Below, one piece after another: positions 25,606 through 33,296 of a DNA stretch of 64,000 nt. A program made the position numbers and the translations under genes. Below the pieces are notes generated by a model that was not told where the DNA came from, searched no databases, and was given only the letters and a program-made list of their open reading frames with translations. Source of the DNA: UBA1765 sp045615885 (GTDB taxonomy: Bacteria; Fibrobacterota; Fibrobacteria; Fibrobacterales; Fibrobacteraceae); assembly GCA_045615885.1 (NCBI GenBank), contig JAZLFR010000041.1:6393-70392 (forward strand). The letters run 5' to 3'. Position 1 is the first letter of the stretch, and each line of letters starts with the position of its first letter.

Positions 25606-26067
25606 TTGAAACTTTACCTGGCTGTGTTTGGCAAGGCCGGATCGCCGTTTGTTGCCGACGAAGTTACTCGTTATGTAAAGCGCCTGAAGCCGACCGCGAC
25701 GCCGCTCGAAGTCGTAGAATTCAAGGAAAGCAAGCGTGACGACCGTGCGCGAGCACTTGCCGAAGAGGCAGCAGAATTCGAAAAGAAATTCCCCAAAAAA
25801 GATTTTGTCCGCATTATACTTTCTGAAGAGGGCAAGCTCTTGGCGACCGTGCCGCTAGCCAACTTTTTGGGGCAAAAGCTTTCGCAGAACATCGTGTTTT
25901 TAATCGGGTCCGCCTACGGCATAGACGAAGGACTGAAAAAGACGGCCGACCTGCTGCTGTCTTTGTCGCCGCTCACATTTACGCACGACCACGCGAGGGT
26001 TATTGCTGCAGAGCAGCTTTACCGTTGTATGATGGTTTTAGCGGGCCACCCTTATCACCACGTTTAG
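25606..26067 (+). CDS. rlmH: 23S rRNA (pseudouridine-1915-N3)-methyltransferase RlmH
   Basis: A 153-residue SPOUT methyltransferase that modifies helix 69 of 23S rRNA. It starts at TTG 25606 behind TAGGAGC. The trefoil-knot part shows VFLIGSAYGID (usual family form GGADG) and the C-terminus EQLYRCMMVLAGHPYHHV ends in the characteristic PYHH. The last 24 coding bases and the 16 that follow are repeated at 26212-26251, as expected where an SCC-like element has inserted; rlmH is the known SCCmec target in staphylococci. Confidence 0.95.
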   Translation: MKLYLAVFGKAGSPFVADEVTRYVKRLKPTATPLEVVEFKESKRDDRARALAEEAAEFEKKFPKKDFVRIILSEEGKLLATVPLANFLGQKLSQNIVFLIGSAYGIDEGLKKTADLLLSLSPLTFTHDHARVIAAEQLYRCMMVLAGHPYHHV

Positions 26068-26251
26068 CGTATTTTTCGAGTCAGGATATTCGCTGACTCC
26101 GTTCGGCTCCTGGCGTCGCCTCGCTTGCGCTCGACTCACTCCGCAGCGAACACCCTGACTCTAGCACCCTAGTATAGCAATGTTATGATAAGGGTGCTTT
26201 TTCGTTTCCGAGCGGGTCACCCTTATCACCACGTCTAGCGTATTTTTCGAG
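26041..26251. repeat. Direct repeat of the rlmH 3' end (candidate att scar)
   Basis: Two 40-base copies, 26041-26080 and 26212-26251, 171 bases apart. They differ at two positions, both synonymous third-codon bases (GGC/GGT and GTT/GTC), so the second copy still encodes AGHPYHHV and a stop. Between them, TGATAAGGGTG (26186-26196) is an exact inverted copy of CACCCTTATCA in the repeat. No gene lies in the 200-base gap. Confidence 0.9.
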
Positions 26252-26267
26252 GCCGGGGCCAGCCTTT

Positions 26268-27614
26268 TTATTTAGCGGCGCGTTCGGCCATTTCCCGGCC
26301 CTGACGAATGCGGTCGGCCATGCCGATGCCGCCAACTCCGTTACCGCCAAGAATCAAGCCAGCAAAACGCTTTTCTGCTTCGGCAAAAGCGGCAATGCGC
26401 TTTGCGCTTGCCTTGTCATATTGCGGGATAGCGTAGGCGTGGCGAGTCACCTTGAAAAGGTCCGGCTTAAAGTCCGGCACGCAGAGGGCGTCGCAAACAT
26501 CTTTTTTGACCATTTCAAAAATCTGTTCGTCACTGTAGTCCAGGTATTCCGGATGGCGTTCACCGGCCATGAACACGGAAAGCATAGCGCCGTCTTCCGG
26601 GGCACGGTTCTTGAATAGCGATGACATGAACAAAATGCCGAGAGTTGGGCGCTTTTCCTTGGAGGGCATAAGCACGCCAAAGCCGTCGAGCGGGCGGCCA
26701 GTCCATGTCTTGAAACCGACAGCCGCTTCTACGACCTTGGTGTAGGTCACGTTGAACGCATCTTCCAAGCCTTCGTTTGCAAGGAACGGGAACGCTTCTG
26801 GCAGGCGGCGTGCGCTGCCGCTGAATATGACCTTGTCAAAGCTTTCTTCTTCGCCCTTAAAGTGCACATTGTATTTTGAGCCTTCGCGAAGCACGAACAG
26901 GTTGTCGCAGCCGAGCGATATGTTTTCGATGCCGATTTTTTCGACAAGCGCATTGATCAGGTTTGAAAGTCCACCCTTGGCAGAAAAAATTTTCTTTGTC
27001 GCCTTGCGGTCACGCTCGGTCTTTGGTTCCTTCATCTTGTGGATCGAACCCTTGATGAAGCTGCCGTAATTTGCTTCCAGATTGTAGAGTTTTGGCAACG
27101 CATATTTCGGAATGATCGTATCAGGATTGCCTGCATAGACTCCAGAAACAAACGGATCTACCGTGTAGTCCAATATGGATTGGCCCAGGCGGCGGCGCAC
27201 AAAGCTTGTCAAATTTTCTTCTGGGTCGGTGCCCTTTGGGCGGAACGGTTCCAGCGGGAGCGTGAGCTTGTCGCGCCAAGAAAACAGCGGCGTCAAAAGA
27301 CCAGAAACAAGGCTGTTCGGAATGGCGTGGATCTTGGTGCCCTTCCAAATGTAGCGGCGGCCAGAAACGCTGGGTGCTGTTTCCAGCAGATTCGGGTTTA
27401 CATCTTCAAAAAGTTCTGCGACTTCCGGCTTGCTCACGGTGCCTGTGCTCGGGCCGGTTTCCCAAATGAAGTCGTCATTTTTTTCGGTGCGAATTACGCC
27501 GCCAACGCGTGTGTTCGATTCGAATACGCGAAACGGAATGCCTTGCTTTTTAAGATAGAATGCTGCGGTGAGGCCAGTGATGCCTGCGCCAATGATAGCT
27601 ACGGAATTTGCCAT
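26268..27614 (-). CDS. hemY: Protoporphyrinogen oxidase (HemY type)
   Basis: FAD enzyme of haem synthesis that oxidises (copro)protoporphyrinogen IX. 448 residues from ATG 27614; a TTG two codons earlier is possible. The dinucleotide fold AIIGAGITGLTAAFYL and RVGGVIRTE are at the N-terminus, SAKGGLSNLINALVEKIG in the middle, and the C-terminal GNGVGGIGMADRIRQGREMA completes FAD binding. No other haem genes are in the window. HemY is usually oxygen-dependent, so its physiological electron acceptor in an anaerobe is an open question. Confidence 0.92.
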   Translation of the reverse strand: MANSVAIIGAGITGLTAAFYLKKQGIPFRVFESNTRVGGVIRTEKNDDFIWETGPSTGTVSKPEVAELFEDVNPNLLETAPSVSGRRYIWKGTKIHAIPNSLVSGLLTPLFSWRDKLTLPLEPFRPKGTDPEENLTSFVRRRLGQSILDYTVDPFVSGVYAGNPDTIIPKYALPKLYNLEANYGSFIKGSIHKMKEPKTERDRKATKKIFSAKGGLSNLINALVEKIGIENISLGCDNLFVLREGSKYNVHFKGEEESFDKVIFSGSARRLPEAFPFLANEGLEDAFNVTYTKVVEAAVGFKTWTGRPLDGFGVLMPSKEKRPTLGILFMSSLFKNRAPEDGAMLSVFMAGERHPEYLDYSDEQIFEMVKKDVCDALCVPDFKPDLFKVTRHAYAIPQYDKASAKRIAAFAEAEKRFAGLILGGNGVGGIGMADRIRQGREMAERAAK

Positions 27615-27706
27615 GGTCAAAAGTTATTGAATTTTTGTTTTTATACAAAATAGAACTTTTGTGCGGATTTGGCTTTGTTTTTACCGATTTTTCAGATAGA
27701 AGGCTT

Positions 27707-28777
27707 TTAACGCATCTTGACGAGGGCCCAGCCTTCGTCATAGAGTCGGACTGCATCGCCCGGGAACACAAGACGCTCCATGGTAGCTTCGTCCGGGTTT
27801 ATGACCTTGTTGTTCAGGTATGTGGAATCGAGCAGTTCAAGAGCAGCCTTGTTCGGTGTCGCGTAAGAAATGTATTTGGCAAGTTGCGCGCCGTTTTGCG
27901 CATCAAGAATGTAGTTCATGAATGCGTATGCGCCTTCCGGGTTCGGGGCGGCTGCACTCAATGTCATGAGGTCAACCCAAACAAAGGAGCCTTCCTGCGG
28001 GATAGCGTATTGCAGGGAGGAGTCTGCGGCGATGGCAGCCATGGCTTCGCCGCTGAACACGAACGAGGCCCAGGCTTCGCCGCTAAGAACCTTGTCTTTG
28101 CCGACAACGGAACCTTCAAAGCTCACAAAGTTCGGACTGCGTTTTGCGTCAACCAAAAATTGCACCGCTTTGTTGATGTCGTCAAAGTTTGTTGCGTTAG
28201 GGTCCAGACCGAGCGCAAGCAGGGCAATGGAAATCATGGACCTGCTTTCTTCGAGCAGCGTGAATTTGCCGCGCTGCTTGTTCTTGTCGAATACAAGGGA
28301 ATAGCTGAACTTGTTCGGGTCAACCTTGGAGTCGCGATAGAGAACGCCCGTGGAACCCCACAGATACGGCCAGGTGTAGGTACTGGTCGGGTCGTAAATG
28401 GCGTGCTTGAATTTTTCGGCTACATTCACGCGGTTTGGAATCTGCAAGCTGTCGATGGAAGTGATGATGCCCTTCCGAATCATCTGCGGAATGACCACAT
28501 CGCTAGCAATGATCACATCGTACTGGCTGTTTGCCGATGCCACCTGCAGCTTGCCAAGCATTTCTTCCTGCGCTTCGTAAAGGTCCAATTGGAGCTTGTA
28601 GCCGGTCTTCTTTTCAAAGTCTTCTATCATTGCCGGGTCAATGTATTCACTGTATGTCATTACAGTGACGACCTTCGGCTTTGCAGGTTCTTCCTTGCAG
28701 CCGGTAAAGAGCGTAAGCGCGAAAAGCGAAGTGAAAAGAAGGCGTATGCCGAAGCCGTTTTTCAATTTCAAATCCAA
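27707..28777 (-). CDS. Spermidine/putrescine ABC transporter substrate-binding lipoprotein (PotD-like)
   Basis: A 356-residue periplasmic lipoprotein (lipobox LFTGC, Cys27), starting at TTG. The mature fold is PotD-like: VVTVMTYSEYIDPAMIEDFEKKTG at the N-terminus, YDVIIASDVVIPQMI, WPYLWGSTGVLYR and the C-terminal NYILDAQNGAQLAKYISYATPN. It would bind polyamines for uptake. The permease and ATPase genes (potABC) are not adjacent, so it works with a distant transporter or has become separated from it. Confidence 0.9.
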   Translation of the reverse strand: MDLKLKNGFGIRLLFTSLFALTLFTGCKEEPAKPKVVTVMTYSEYIDPAMIEDFEKKTGYKLQLDLYEAQEEMLGKLQVASANSQYDVIIASDVVIPQMIRKGIITSIDSLQIPNRVNVAEKFKHAIYDPTSTYTWPYLWGSTGVLYRDSKVDPNKFSYSLVFDKNKQRGKFTLLEESRSMISIALLALGLDPNATNFDDINKAVQFLVDAKRSPNFVSFEGSVVGKDKVLSGEAWASFVFSGEAMAAIAADSSLQYAIPQEGSFVWVDLMTLSAAAPNPEGAYAFMNYILDAQNGAQLAKYISYATPNKAALELLDSTYLNNKVINPDEATMERLVFPGDAVRLYDEGWALVKMR

Positions 28778-28860
28778 GTAAGCATTGATTTCTTTAACAA
28801 AAATATAATAAATGTCTGAGTTTCTTTTTTTTCGAAAAACAGTTTGAAGCTACGAATGCA

Positions 28861-28903
28861 TAAAAAATGGTGGCTTCGCCAAAAACGAAACCACCATAGT
28901 TCA
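28861..28903 (-). terminator. Terminator of serS
   Basis: Stem ATGGTGG (28867-28873) with CCACCAT (28891-28897), extended by TTCG/CGAA; on the minus strand six T follow. Confidence 0.82.
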
Positions 28904-28925
28904 AAAAAAGCAAATTTGTTAGAAA

Positions 28926-30212
28926 TTACTTCTTCGGTTCGATGACTTCCATGCCACCCATGTACGGGCGGAGCACTTCAGGAATCAAGAGGGAACCGTC
29001 CTTCTGCTGGTAGTTGTCGCAAATGCCAACCATCACGCGAGGTGTTGCAAGGCCGGAACCGTTCAAGGTGTGAACGTAAACGTTCTTGCCGCCGATCTTT
29101 GTCTTGATGTTTGCACGGCGTGCCTGGAAGTCTTCGAAGTTGGAGCAGCTAGAAACTTCGAGCCACTTCTTTTCGACTGGAGCGTAAACTTCGAGGTCGT
29201 AGCACTTTGCAGCGCCAAAGCCAAGGTCACCCTTGCAGAGTGCAAGTCGATGATACGGGAGACCGAGCTTTTCGAGGAGCATTTCGCCGAAGCGTGTGAG
29301 TTCTTCGTGGTCTTCGTAGGAGCGTTCCGGGTGGGCAAAGTAAACCATTTCAACCTTGTTGAACTGGTGCAGGCGGAGAAGACCGCGTGTGTCCTTGCCG
29401 TAGGAACCGGCTTCACGACGGAAGCATGCGGAGTATGCGCAAATGCGCTTCGGAAGTTCAGATTCCGGAATGATTTCGCCGGAGTAGAGGTTTGTAAGAG
29501 GAACTTCTGCTGTCGGGATGAGGAACAAGTCGTCGTCCTTGTCGCAGCGGTACATGTCTTCTTCGAACTTCGGGAGCTGACCGGTGCCACGCATGGTGTT
29601 GCGTGTTACGAGGTACGGCGGGGTGAATTCTTCGAAGCCGTTCTTCATGTGTTCGTCAAGGAAGAACTGGATGAGAGCGCGTTCGAGGCGGGAGCCGAGG
29701 CCACGGTAAACAGGGAAGCCGGAACCGGAAATTTTTGCGCCACGTTCAAAGTCGAAAATGCCGAGGCGTTCGCCGAGGGTCTTGTGGTCGACTGTAGCAA
29801 AGTCCTGCTTGCTTACATAGAAGTCAAATGGAACCGGGCCGTCCTTTTCGACAACGTTGTCGTCGGAGCTTTCGCCTTCCGGGGAACGCGGAGCGATGTT
29901 TGGAACGTGCATGAGCATTTCTGTCTGCTTGTATTCCAAGTCCTTGAGCTTCTTGTCGAGTTCGTCAATCTTTGTACCGAGTTCGCGAGTTGCTGCCTGG
30001 GCTGCGTCTGCGTTTTCGCCCTTCTTCTTGAGTTCGCCAATCATCTTGGACTGGGCGTTGCGTTCGCTCTTGAGGCGTTCTACTTCGGTAAGGAGCGGAC
30101 GGCGTTCGTTATCGATTGCAAGAATGTCCTTAAGGCTTACTGTTGTGCCTTTCTTTTCGGTTTCAGCAATGTAGTATTCCGGATTTTCACGGATTTTCTT
30201 AATGTCAAGCAT
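28926..30212 (-). CDS. serS: Seryl-tRNA synthetase
   Basis: Class II synthetase charging tRNA-Ser. 428 residues, the standard length. The N-terminal coiled-coil arm (about 25-105) grips the long variable arm of tRNA-Ser. Catalytic motifs are ERALIQFFLDEH (motif 1 region), CFRREAGSYGKDTRGLLRLHQFNKVEM (motif 2) and the C-terminal GSGLATPRVMVGICDNYQ (motif 3). The window also holds a tRNA-Ser(CGA) substrate. Upstream is a heptad tract. Confidence 0.97.
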   Translation of the reverse strand: MLDIKKIRENPEYYIAETEKKGTTVSLKDILAIDNERRPLLTEVERLKSERNAQSKMIGELKKKGENADAAQAATRELGTKIDELDKKLKDLEYKQTEMLMHVPNIAPRSPEGESSDDNVVEKDGPVPFDFYVSKQDFATVDHKTLGERLGIFDFERGAKISGSGFPVYRGLGSRLERALIQFFLDEHMKNGFEEFTPPYLVTRNTMRGTGQLPKFEEDMYRCDKDDDLFLIPTAEVPLTNLYSGEIIPESELPKRICAYSACFRREAGSYGKDTRGLLRLHQFNKVEMVYFAHPERSYEDHEELTRFGEMLLEKLGLPYHRLALCKGDLGFGAAKCYDLEVYAPVEKKWLEVSSCSNFEDFQARRANIKTKIGGKNVYVHTLNGSGLATPRVMVGICDNYQQKDGSLLIPEVLRPYMGGMEVIEPKK

Positions 30213-30666
30213 GTTTTGCCTCTTTAAAAGTTTTGCGACTAAATAATAGCTAAAAAAACAATTGTTGGCTTGATGGCTATCGGCAGAAAAGTTAAAACGG
30301 AGGACAGGAGGAAGTAGAAAGACATAAGACGGAAGTTAGTAGTCAGTCGGCTGTAGGCAGAATGTAAAGACAGAGGACAGGAGTCAGTGACAGGAATCAG
30401 AAATTGTAACTTACAATGTCATGGCGAGCGGAGCGCGGCCATCCAGGGCAATGTTCTGGATCACTTCGCGTTGCTCGTGATGACAAGTAAGAATACGGGA
30501 GTCAGGAGTCAGGAATTGTAACTTACCATGTCATGGCGAGCGGAGCGTGGCCATCCAGAAAAAGAAATGAGGTCGCACCTTCGGTGCTTGAGGCGTGAGG
30601 TCGTTCGCTGCGCTCACTTTGAGGTAATTGTAATTACAAAACCTCACACCTCTCAGTCGACAGACG
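30213..30666. repeat. Heptad and REP-like tract upstream of serS
   Basis: No intact gene. The plus strand is purine-rich from about 30298 (GGACAGG, AAGACGGAAG words). Then an inverted double hairpin GTCATGGC..GCCATCCAG joined to CTGGATCAC..GTGATGAC (30418-30484), a second single copy (30532-30556), and an inverted version of the 19210-19290 hairpins (30568-30640). It ends in two CT-type words (CTCACAC, CTCTCAG). Confidence 0.82.
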
Positions 30667-30920
30667 CTAGCCCACGACCATGCCCTCGGGAATGTTGTGG
30701 AGTGTTACGGCGTTACTTTATCTAGAATGAATAGGAAAAATATGCCTGCCCAGAAAGCCGTCGCGACATGCTCTCCAGACATTTTGCCCAAATGTGCAGT
30801 CGCCTTCATGGCTGGCAGCAAAAGGCTCCAGATCGCAGCAGATGTCATGATGCTTGCCGCCCCGAGAACTGTGCCCGCAAACGGAATTGCAAGACCTTCG
30901 ATAACCTGGCTATCATGGCT
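30667..30920 (-). pseudogene. Remnant of a ZIP-family metal transporter gene
   Basis: Read on the minus strand, 30903 down to about 30708 encodes VIEGLAIPFAGTVLGAAS, WSLLLPAMKATAHLGKMSGE and GIFFLFILDKVTP, the first helices of a ZIP (ZupT-like) zinc transporter, then stops. In another frame, 30700-30667 encodes TLHNIPEGMVVG, the core metal-binding helix motif of ZIP proteins, then a stop. The N-terminal start codon, the segment between these two pieces and everything after the motif are missing. So this is an internally deleted, truncated gene. Confidence 0.72.
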
Positions 30921-30982
30921 AATCCCTATTTCCTATTTTGCAACTTTTACTATATTATATCAAAACTTCATTTGGAAACAGA

Positions 30983-31510
30983 ATGGCTTTTCAACGCGTT
31001 ATCCTTTTTTTGCTTCTTTCGGGTGCAGTGTTTTTTGCAGCTGCCGAAGGAAAGAAATTCGATAAAAACTACAAGGGCATATCTTCGATTCAGGCCGTAA
31101 TCACTACGGACGAAGGGAAAATCGTGCTTGACCTTGATTTTAAGGAAGCCCCGAATACCGTTGCGAATTTTGTCGACCTGGCTCAGAAGGGCTTTTATGA
31201 TGGTTTGACTTTCCATCGTGTAATTCCAGGTTTCATGATTCAAGGCGGCGACCCGGAAGGCAAGGGCACGGGCGGTCCTGGCTACACGATTGACGAAGAA
31301 CCAAACAAGCTTACGCACGAAACTGGCGTTATTTCCATGGCCAACCGTGGCCCTAATACGGGTGGATCCCAATTCTTTATCACGCATACCCCGCAACCAC
31401 ATTTGAATGGCAAGCATACCGTTTTCGGTCGTGTTCTTGAAGGCCAAGATGTTGTGTGCCGAGTTGATGCCGGTGATAGAATCTTGAAAATTGAAATTGT
31501 CGAAAAGTAG
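30983..31510 (+). CDS. Cyclophilin-type peptidyl-prolyl isomerase, periplasmic
   Basis: A 175-residue exported prolyl isomerase. ATG 30983 starts a clear signal peptide (VILFLLLSGAVFFAAAEG); longer in-frame starts would disrupt it. The cyclophilin core has FHRVIPGFMIQGGDPEG with the catalytic Arg, and GSQFFITHTPQPHLNGKHTVFG. Bacterial short-loop form. It helps fold exported proteins. The next gene begins about 10 bases after its stop, so co-transcription is likely. Confidence 0.94.
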   Translation: MAFQRVILFLLLSGAVFFAAAEGKKFDKNYKGISSIQAVITTDEGKIVLDLDFKEAPNTVANFVDLAQKGFYDGLTFHRVIPGFMIQGGDPEGKGTGGPGYTIDEEPNKLTHETGVISMANRGPNTGGSQFFITHTPQPHLNGKHTVFGRVLEGQDVVCRVDAGDRILKIEIVEK

Positions 31511-31519
31511 GGAGTGATT

Positions 31520-32452
31520 ATGGCTGAAAAGAAAAAGACTACTGCAAAATCTTCTACAGATAAGAAAGAAGTGAAGAAGGCTCCGGCACCGAAGGCTGCC
31601 GCCAAGCCAGCTGCAAAAACTGCCCCGAAAAAGGCGGATGCCAAGAAGGCAGACGAAAAAAAGGCCGATGCAAAGAAAGCTCCTGAAAAGAAGGTTGCCG
31701 AAAAGAAATCTGCAGCAAAGCCTGCAGTGAAGGCAGATACCAAGAAGGCTGCTCCGAAGGTAGAAAAGAAGGAACCTGCAAAGGCAGAGGCCAAGAAGGC
31801 CGAACCAAAGAAGGCTTCGAAAGTTGATACCAAGGAAACTGAAGCCAAAAAGGTTGAAACGAAAAAGGTTGTTGACCCGGCAGAAGAAAAAGAAGTGAAG
31901 ACCTCTGTAAAGAAGGGCGGCAAAAAGCAACCAGATATAGATGAAGAAAAGTCCGTAGCAGTCGCTTTCGATTACACTCCGCTTCTTATGCGTGGCGTAA
32001 AGAAGCTTCGCGCTCCGTTCTTTACCGAAGTGAATGAACAGGAAGAACGCTCCAATAAAAAGAAGGTTTCTTCCGAAGTCAAGGCTGCCGAAAAGCCGAC
32101 CCTTTCACTCCGTCACAAGGCATCCCTTGCCGAAGAAACTCCGGAAGAACTGCATGCCCGCGTGATTCGCGAACTTGAGGAAGCAAACCGCCTGTTTGAA
32201 GCCGAAATCGCAACACAGATCTGCACACGCTGCTGCATCAACTATGTGTCCCCGGAATTCCGCGTAGACAAGGACCTTGGCTATTGCGAAGAATGCGCTA
32301 CAATCCTCAAGCTTGGCCAGTCCAAGGAAGCTCGTCAGACGGAATACAACATGAACTTTGCCCGCGGCGATGACGAGGACGAAGAAGATGAAGACTTTGA
32401 CGGACCGACCGACGAAGACCTCGCCAACGAAGAAGACCTCGACGAAGATTAG
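31520..32452 (+). CDS. Lys/Ala-rich protein with C-terminal zinc ribbon (TraR/DksA-like)
   Basis: A 310-residue protein in three parts. Residues 1-140 are a low-complexity Lys/Ala/Glu/Pro tail with repeated KKAD and EKKA units, like histone H1-type bacterial proteins. The middle (about 140-225) is charged. The C-terminal part has CTRCCINYVSPEF followed by LGYCEECATIL, a four-Cys zinc site like the DksA/TraR finger, then a strongly acidic tail. ATG 31520 has GGGAG upstream; GTG 31514 is an alternative. Binding to nucleic acid or RNA polymerase is an inference. Confidence 0.75.
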   Translation: MAEKKKTTAKSSTDKKEVKKAPAPKAAAKPAAKTAPKKADAKKADEKKADAKKAPEKKVAEKKSAAKPAVKADTKKAAPKVEKKEPAKAEAKKAEPKKASKVDTKETEAKKVETKKVVDPAEEKEVKTSVKKGGKKQPDIDEEKSVAVAFDYTPLLMRGVKKLRAPFFTEVNEQEERSNKKKVSSEVKAAEKPTLSLRHKASLAEETPEELHARVIRELEEANRLFEAEIATQICTRCCINYVSPEFRVDKDLGYCEECATILKLGQSKEARQTEYNMNFARGDDEDEEDEDFDGPTDEDLANEEDLDED

Positions 32453-32480
32453 TTCAATTTTAATTTGTTTACAAAACAGA

Positions 32481-32512
32481 GAACCCCGCGCTTTAAGCGC
32501 GGGGTTCTTTGC
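32481..32512 (+). terminator. Strong terminator after the zinc-ribbon gene
   Basis: Twelve-base perfect stem (32481-32492 with 32496-32507) around a TTA loop, followed by TTT; GC-rich core CCCCGCGC. Confidence 0.85.
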
Positions 32513-32541
32513 GTTTTACATATTCTTGCTAGAGTCTAGCT

Positions 32542-32943
32542 TTACTTGGAGGAAAGTGTCTGCAAGTAGAATTCGCAATCTTCCATAGCTTCCTTGTAAA
32601 GATCCTCGCGATTCTGGTCGGTCAGGACCTCGTCAAGATTATCCATGTGGTAGTCATTCATCCAAACTTCATGCTTGACTGTAGTTTCGTCTTGCCAAAT
32701 GTAAAAGTTGCGAATGCCCATAAATTGTTCGGAATACTTCCAAGTATCGCATTCTTTTTTAAAAGAGCAGCTGGTGTCGTCCCCCGAGCCGTTTTTGGGG
32801 CAGGCACTTGAGGCACCGCCGTTTGATTCGCTGGATTGTGTTTTGCTGGAGGAGTCGTCAGTCGCGGAACTGCTGTTGGAATCGCTACCGCAGGCAACAA
32901 ACAAGGTGGCTGCAGAAAGGAATAAAATGAATTTCTTAAGCAT
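32542..32943 (-). CDS. Hypothetical lipoprotein with Ser-rich linker
   Basis: A 133-residue lipoprotein (lipobox FVAC, Cys18) followed by a Ser/Asp/Thr-rich linker of about 30 residues, a style repeated in the GH8 lipoprotein at 57 kb. The mature domain (about 48-133) has four cysteines and several aromatic residues (MGIRNFYIWQDETTVKHEVW), with no family I recognise. It is a single-gene unit on the minus strand, convergent with the zinc-ribbon gene. Confidence 0.7.
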   Translation of the reverse strand: MLKKFILFLSAATLFVACGSDSNSSSATDDSSSKTQSSESNGGASSACPKNGSGDDTSCSFKKECDTWKYSEQFMGIRNFYIWQDETTVKHEVWMNDYHMDNLDEVLTDQNREDLYKEAMEDCEFYLQTLSSK

Positions 32944-33296
32944 GAAATCTCCGTTCTAGGGCATTTTGTAAATCACTTGCAAAATCTAAAAAACAAGCCC
33001 TTTGTTGTTCTGGATAGATTTGAATAGAATTTAAATATTGTATGGATAGAGTGTCTCAGGGCCCAACCTCGAAGAAGGCTTGAATGCCCCTGGAACGGAA
33101 GATTTCCTAAAGAAAAGGACTTGAGATGAACTCAAGTCCTTTAATGCTTTAGATTGCCACGGAGGCTTTCGCCTCCTCGCAATGACATGCGAGGCGAGAG
33201 CAGCGACCATGCTTGCATGGGCATTGCCGAGCCGATGTTGTTATGCGCTCTGCGCAATGACACGCAGAGAGCTTTTTTATCCTGCGTTCCTCTCGT
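32944..33296. other. Intergenic region with candidate small RNA and palindromes
   Basis: No protein gene. On the plus strand, 33049-33095 can fold into a branched hairpin (CAGGGC against GCCCCTG, with CAACCT and AGGCTTG above it), and 33114-33142 is a perfect 12-base stem (AAAGGACTTGAG) that could terminate either a plus-strand small RNA or carB. Bases 33150-33280 hold GC-rich palindromes of the kind ATTGC..GCAAT near GGAGGC-TTTC-GCCTCC. Confidence 0.5.

Noticed and set aside
26080..26180. Possible short gene between the rlmH repeats
   Set aside because: No open frame with a ribosome site; the segment is GC-rich palindromic sequence.
27608..28819. 403-residue open frame on the plus strand
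   Set aside because: Antisense of the PotD-like gene, which has a signal peptide and clear family motifs.
29070..30227. 385-residue open frame on the plus strand
   Set aside because: Antisense of serS.
30697..31065. 122-residue open frame on the plus strand
   Set aside because: It runs antisense over the ZIP remnant and then out of frame into the cyclophilin gene.
31554..31923. Open frames on the minus strand opposite the zinc-ribbon gene
   Set aside because: They are the Phe/Ser-rich complement of the Lys/Ala-rich tail.
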